This document shows positions 60,586-64,000 of a stretch of DNA of 64,000 nucleotides, in pieces. Position 1 is the first letter of the stretch, and each line of letters begins with the position of its first letter. The stretch comes from Climacteris rufus. Lineage: Eukaryota > Chordata > Aves > Passeriformes > Climacteridae. A program made the position numbers and the translations under genes. The notes beneath the pieces were generated by a model. That model saw nothing but the letters and a program-made list of their open reading frames with translations, did not search any database and was not told where the DNA came from. The stretch covers positions 1,424,811 to 1,488,810 of the forward strand of contig VZRZ01001998.1 in assembly GCA_013398175.1 (NCBI GenBank), written 5' to 3'.

Positions 60586-63500
60586 CTCGTCCACATAGAA
60601 TATTATTAATCTTCTTTTTAAAACAGTAGATTTTTTGAAGCATTACAGATAAGATGAAGGGAAATCCAGTTTGATTAATTATAGGGTATAAACATGCTGC
60701 AGACTTATGTTAGTGGATTAGATTTTCTCCCAGAAATAACTTCAGTGGAATTGCATCATGAGTAAAAGTGGTCCAGTTAATCTTATAATTATATTGTGAA
60801 GTACAGAAGTAGGGAAGAACGGAGTCATATCCATCTCAGATAAAAAATTCTGCCTTTGATGTTTCTTTGAGAAACTACTCTGATTTTTATAGCAGCAAAG
60901 TGGGCACTGAAGTTGTATTTTCTTTACCCACAACACCTGCTTTTCTCTGGCATCTGCAGTGATGTGCAGTGTCAATACCATTTTGCTCATAAACTTTGAC
61001 AGGTTCAATGTGTAATCTCTGCCCCAGCAGACAGTCTTCAGCTCTGCTGTCCATGTTGGGAAATTAATGTCACACAGCTTGAAAATTTGCCTTTAGCAAG
61101 TCCTTCTAATATTTGACTGGCCTATCTCTGTCATTCGCTGTCTTTTAAATGGGCGTATAGAGATAGCTCTGAGCAATATTTATCCCACATGCACATGGAA
61201 TGCCCACTCCAGCACAACTAAACCCCAAGGATAACCCACTCAGTGCTTAATAATTTAAAATTAAATTTTATATCAGCCATAATATCAGCCAAGTGTCCTC
61301 CTTGGGGATTGTTTTGTTCAGATAATCAACAGGTAGAAATTAACCCAAAGCCCTTGTGTCTGATTATGGCTATAGAGTGATCTTCTTGCAGTAAGGACTT
61401 CAGCTAAGTTCTGGAGTTCAACGCAGCTTGTATGTATTTAAGGGAGTGCCTTTCTAAATTATCCTGAAATCTTCCCTCTCTTATACTGCACCTTGTGCCT
61501 TGCACAGTTCAAATATTTTGTCTTACAATTTAATAGATAAGTTCTTAAGGAAGAAAGATATCCTCTTACAGTCTCTTCATCATACTCGGAAAACACAGCA
61601 TTATTTAGATAATAAAATTGAGTCCTTTTTGCTAGTGGACCTTTTTTGTCAAGAGGTTAATGGTATGGTTATATTTATTAATAATATAAGTAATATGCAC
61701 TAGATAGAAAAAAATATTATTTATGAGATTCAGATGTTACACAGTGATAACAAAAAGAAAAGCACAGCCCACTGATACCCACAATGTATCTCTTACCCTG
61801 TTTTAATAGCAACCTCATATTTTTCTTTCAATACAAATGACCTGGAGGAAAAAGTTTTTAATGGATAGCAGATACATTTAAAAGAAAGTAAAAAAAAAAT
61901 GTGATTGATTTGCTTTGACAAACTAGGTTTCTGATTTGTGAAACTGATATTTCTCCAGTATATATTTTTGTTTCAGTGACTTTGCCTTAAACAAACAGAA
62001 GAAACATGAAAATATTCATTATTTTTAGGCAGCTTTCTGCTGCCAGGGTGTTTGCAGCATGAAATAAAATTAACTATGATGGATACTTCTCTGTATTATG
62101 ATAAACTTCGCTACATTAGTGTAAGTTAGCTGATACCTAGTGAAATGGCTATTCTGGCTATGCTACGAGTTCATTGATGAGAAATAATACTTGTTTAACA
62201 GCTTTAGTGGATTTTTGTCATTAGTGTCTCGTGCTGGTGACTGCTTTAATGCAAAGGATTTGTCTTCTTGTCTGTTTCTTTTCTACTGCTTTCTCTGAGA
62301 GAAAAGTGGAAAACAAACAAAAAAGGTTAGTGAATTGTTTTCTTAAGGAAATCCACAGTTATACATTTCACAGTAAATCAATCTATCCAGGTTACTTTAT
62401 TATTTGCATATAAGGACACACTGGTGAGTGTGTGTGTATATTTATGTATGCATGTGTGTGTTTTAACACAGATTTATAAAATAAAATATTAGTTGGTGCA
62501 CCACTGCCTAGCAAGGGATTTACTCAGAGTAGGTGTCCCTCAAGCCAGAAAGTATCTACACTTGTTTACCCAGTTAACCACAAGTATCTGAGACCTTTTC
62601 ATAAAACAAAAAAATGTTTACTGTTTTGTAACTGGGACTGGTTTATGCTTTATTATTTTAGGGGGCAAGCAAGCCTCTGATCACATGCCTTGTCTCCCTT
62701 TCTGGCTGATTTCCCTTGTCTGGGTGTTGCCTGAGGCTGTTCTACCTCAGGTGAACGTCAGACATTGAGGTTGTTTTTGAATTTCAGCGTTTCTATGGAT
62801 CAGATCAGAGCCCTCATTGACTGTGACATGGAAGGCAGTTACTTTCTATCCAGAATTAAGACAGCTTGCATATGCTTTGAGCTTTAATTATTTGAGTCAT
62901 ATTGAAGTCATTAAGAACATGTAGCCTAAAGTTTTCTATGCATATGTGGGCAAATGTTTGCAGAATCAGGCTTGAATTTCACAAATTAGTTTTGAGGCAA
63001 GACTTACAAGGCAGGCAGAGCTTTATAGATTGAGGGAAAGGTGGAGGAAAGAGCAGGTTTTTGAGAAAAATAAAGATTAATAGAAACCATATGTAGGATT
63101 CCAACTGATTCAGTGGGGTCTAGACAGTTGCCCTTTCTTGCTGTTCAAATGTCGTATGTGACAATGACAGGAGCCATATGTGAGCCACAAATAAACGCTT
63201 CCTAACTCATGTCTTCTCTGTTTAAAGTTTAATCAGTCTGTTTTAGCTAAAAGAAGATGGATGTTTAGGAGTGAAAATGTCACACAAACAGCATATCAGC
63301 ATGTTATACCACGAGGTATGTTATGAAACTCAGATCATAGAGTTTGTATTAATTCCTTAATGAAACTGAGTGACAACAGTAACTCCAAGATGTATGGTTA
63401 TGTTCTGATGGATAAATCTCAGTTAATTCTTCCATATCCTAACCTCTCCCTGTATTCTGATTTTCTTTAGTTCATACATTCCTGGCTGGGGTTTTGTTTG

Positions 63501-64000
63501 GTTGTTGTTCTTTGTTTCTTTTTATCATCATTTCATCTGTTTTTCTAACATGCTTTTCCCCATATACTTTTGTTCTTGCTTATAGGTATTTGGGTGTATT
63601 TCTCAATGTTTTGTCTACCTGCCTCTCTATTACATTTAAATCTCAAAGTTTAATGGAAAAATGAAAAGCTTTGCTTCCTGTTCAAATAAATGTCAGGAAC
63701 GGTTTCAATTCAGGAAGACAGACTTGTCAGGAACTTCAATTCCATTTCCAAGATTGATTTCAATGTGAAGAAGACAAATTTTGCTATATAATTTCTCTTG
63801 ATTAGATTGTTTTTTTAGATGACGTTTGAGGAAGATTGTAGATTTGAAAATTCAATGTAAAAAAAAAAAATTAAAAAGCCCGTAAACTATTACTTAAAAG
63901 GGAGGGACAGAGAAGAAAGAACAGGAAAAGTATTCTTTCACCTGTGAGTTGTTTCTAGTACAGTAGTCTTTATATGGCCTGTTTTGTCTTTCAGTTTCTC
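60586..64000. other. AT-rich unique DNA to the end of the window
   Basis: Includes an interrupted TG/TA microsatellite at about 62425-62463 and a run of about twelve A at 63859-63870. No exon, RNA gene or repeat family was recognised, and the open frames are short and not protein-like. Confidence 0.5.

Overview
The window looks like avian nuclear DNA, from a gene-poor intergenic or deep-intronic part of a chromosome. The evidence is a series of truncated CR1 (Chicken Repeat 1) LINE 3' ends, recognisable by the octamer-like terminus (ATTCTATG type) and the adjoining block GGTTGGAAGGGACC. There are no Alu, B1 or L1 type repeats, and interspersed repeats are sparse. The body of the window is AT-rich, CpG-poor and without a CpG island. 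The wording of the CR1 copies (for example CTCCAAGCCCCATCCAACCT) would fit a songbird or other neoavian, but that is an impression, not a measurement. I see nothing bacterial: no operons, rRNA, convincing tRNA or CRISPR.

Layout. 0-16 kb is AT-rich unique sequence with three old repeat fragments (about 4.2, 6.1 and 6.3 kb), a compound microsatellite near 3 kb, a perfect 29-bp tandem duplication at 10.26 kb, and homeobox-motif-rich stretches at 13.3-14.1 kb that could be conserved non-coding elements. 16-26 kb holds two CR1 copies on the minus strand (16.5 and 25.4 kb), one on the plus strand (22.5 kb), a bare CR1-like terminus (25.2 kb), a possible old LTR end near 18.0 kb, and the best protein-coding candidate: a minus-strand terminal exon at 24.13-24.37 kb. 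26-34 kb is unique sequence with two weaker minus-strand exon candidates (26.5 and 27.9 kb) whose reading phases fit the 24.1-kb exon, and a plus-strand exon candidate at 33.9 kb. 34-64 kb is mostly featureless AT-rich DNA with simple repeats (37.6, 43.1, 47.5 kb), GC-richer islands (37.3, 43.5, 54.5, 56.4 kb; the last has an LTR-like polyadenylation region), an enhancer-like stretch at 53.4-53.7 kb and one more minus-strand CR1 at 60.4 kb.

I recognise no gene by name. No open reading frame exceeds 166 codons, and most look like chance frames. If the minus-strand exon chain is real, the window contains the 3' end of a gene transcribed right to left, with its remaining exons beyond or between the simple repeats; this is a hypothesis. 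I found no clearly novel system. The most useful leads are the 24.1-kb exon, the 33.9-kb exon candidate, the 29-bp duplication and the candidate conserved non-coding blocks.
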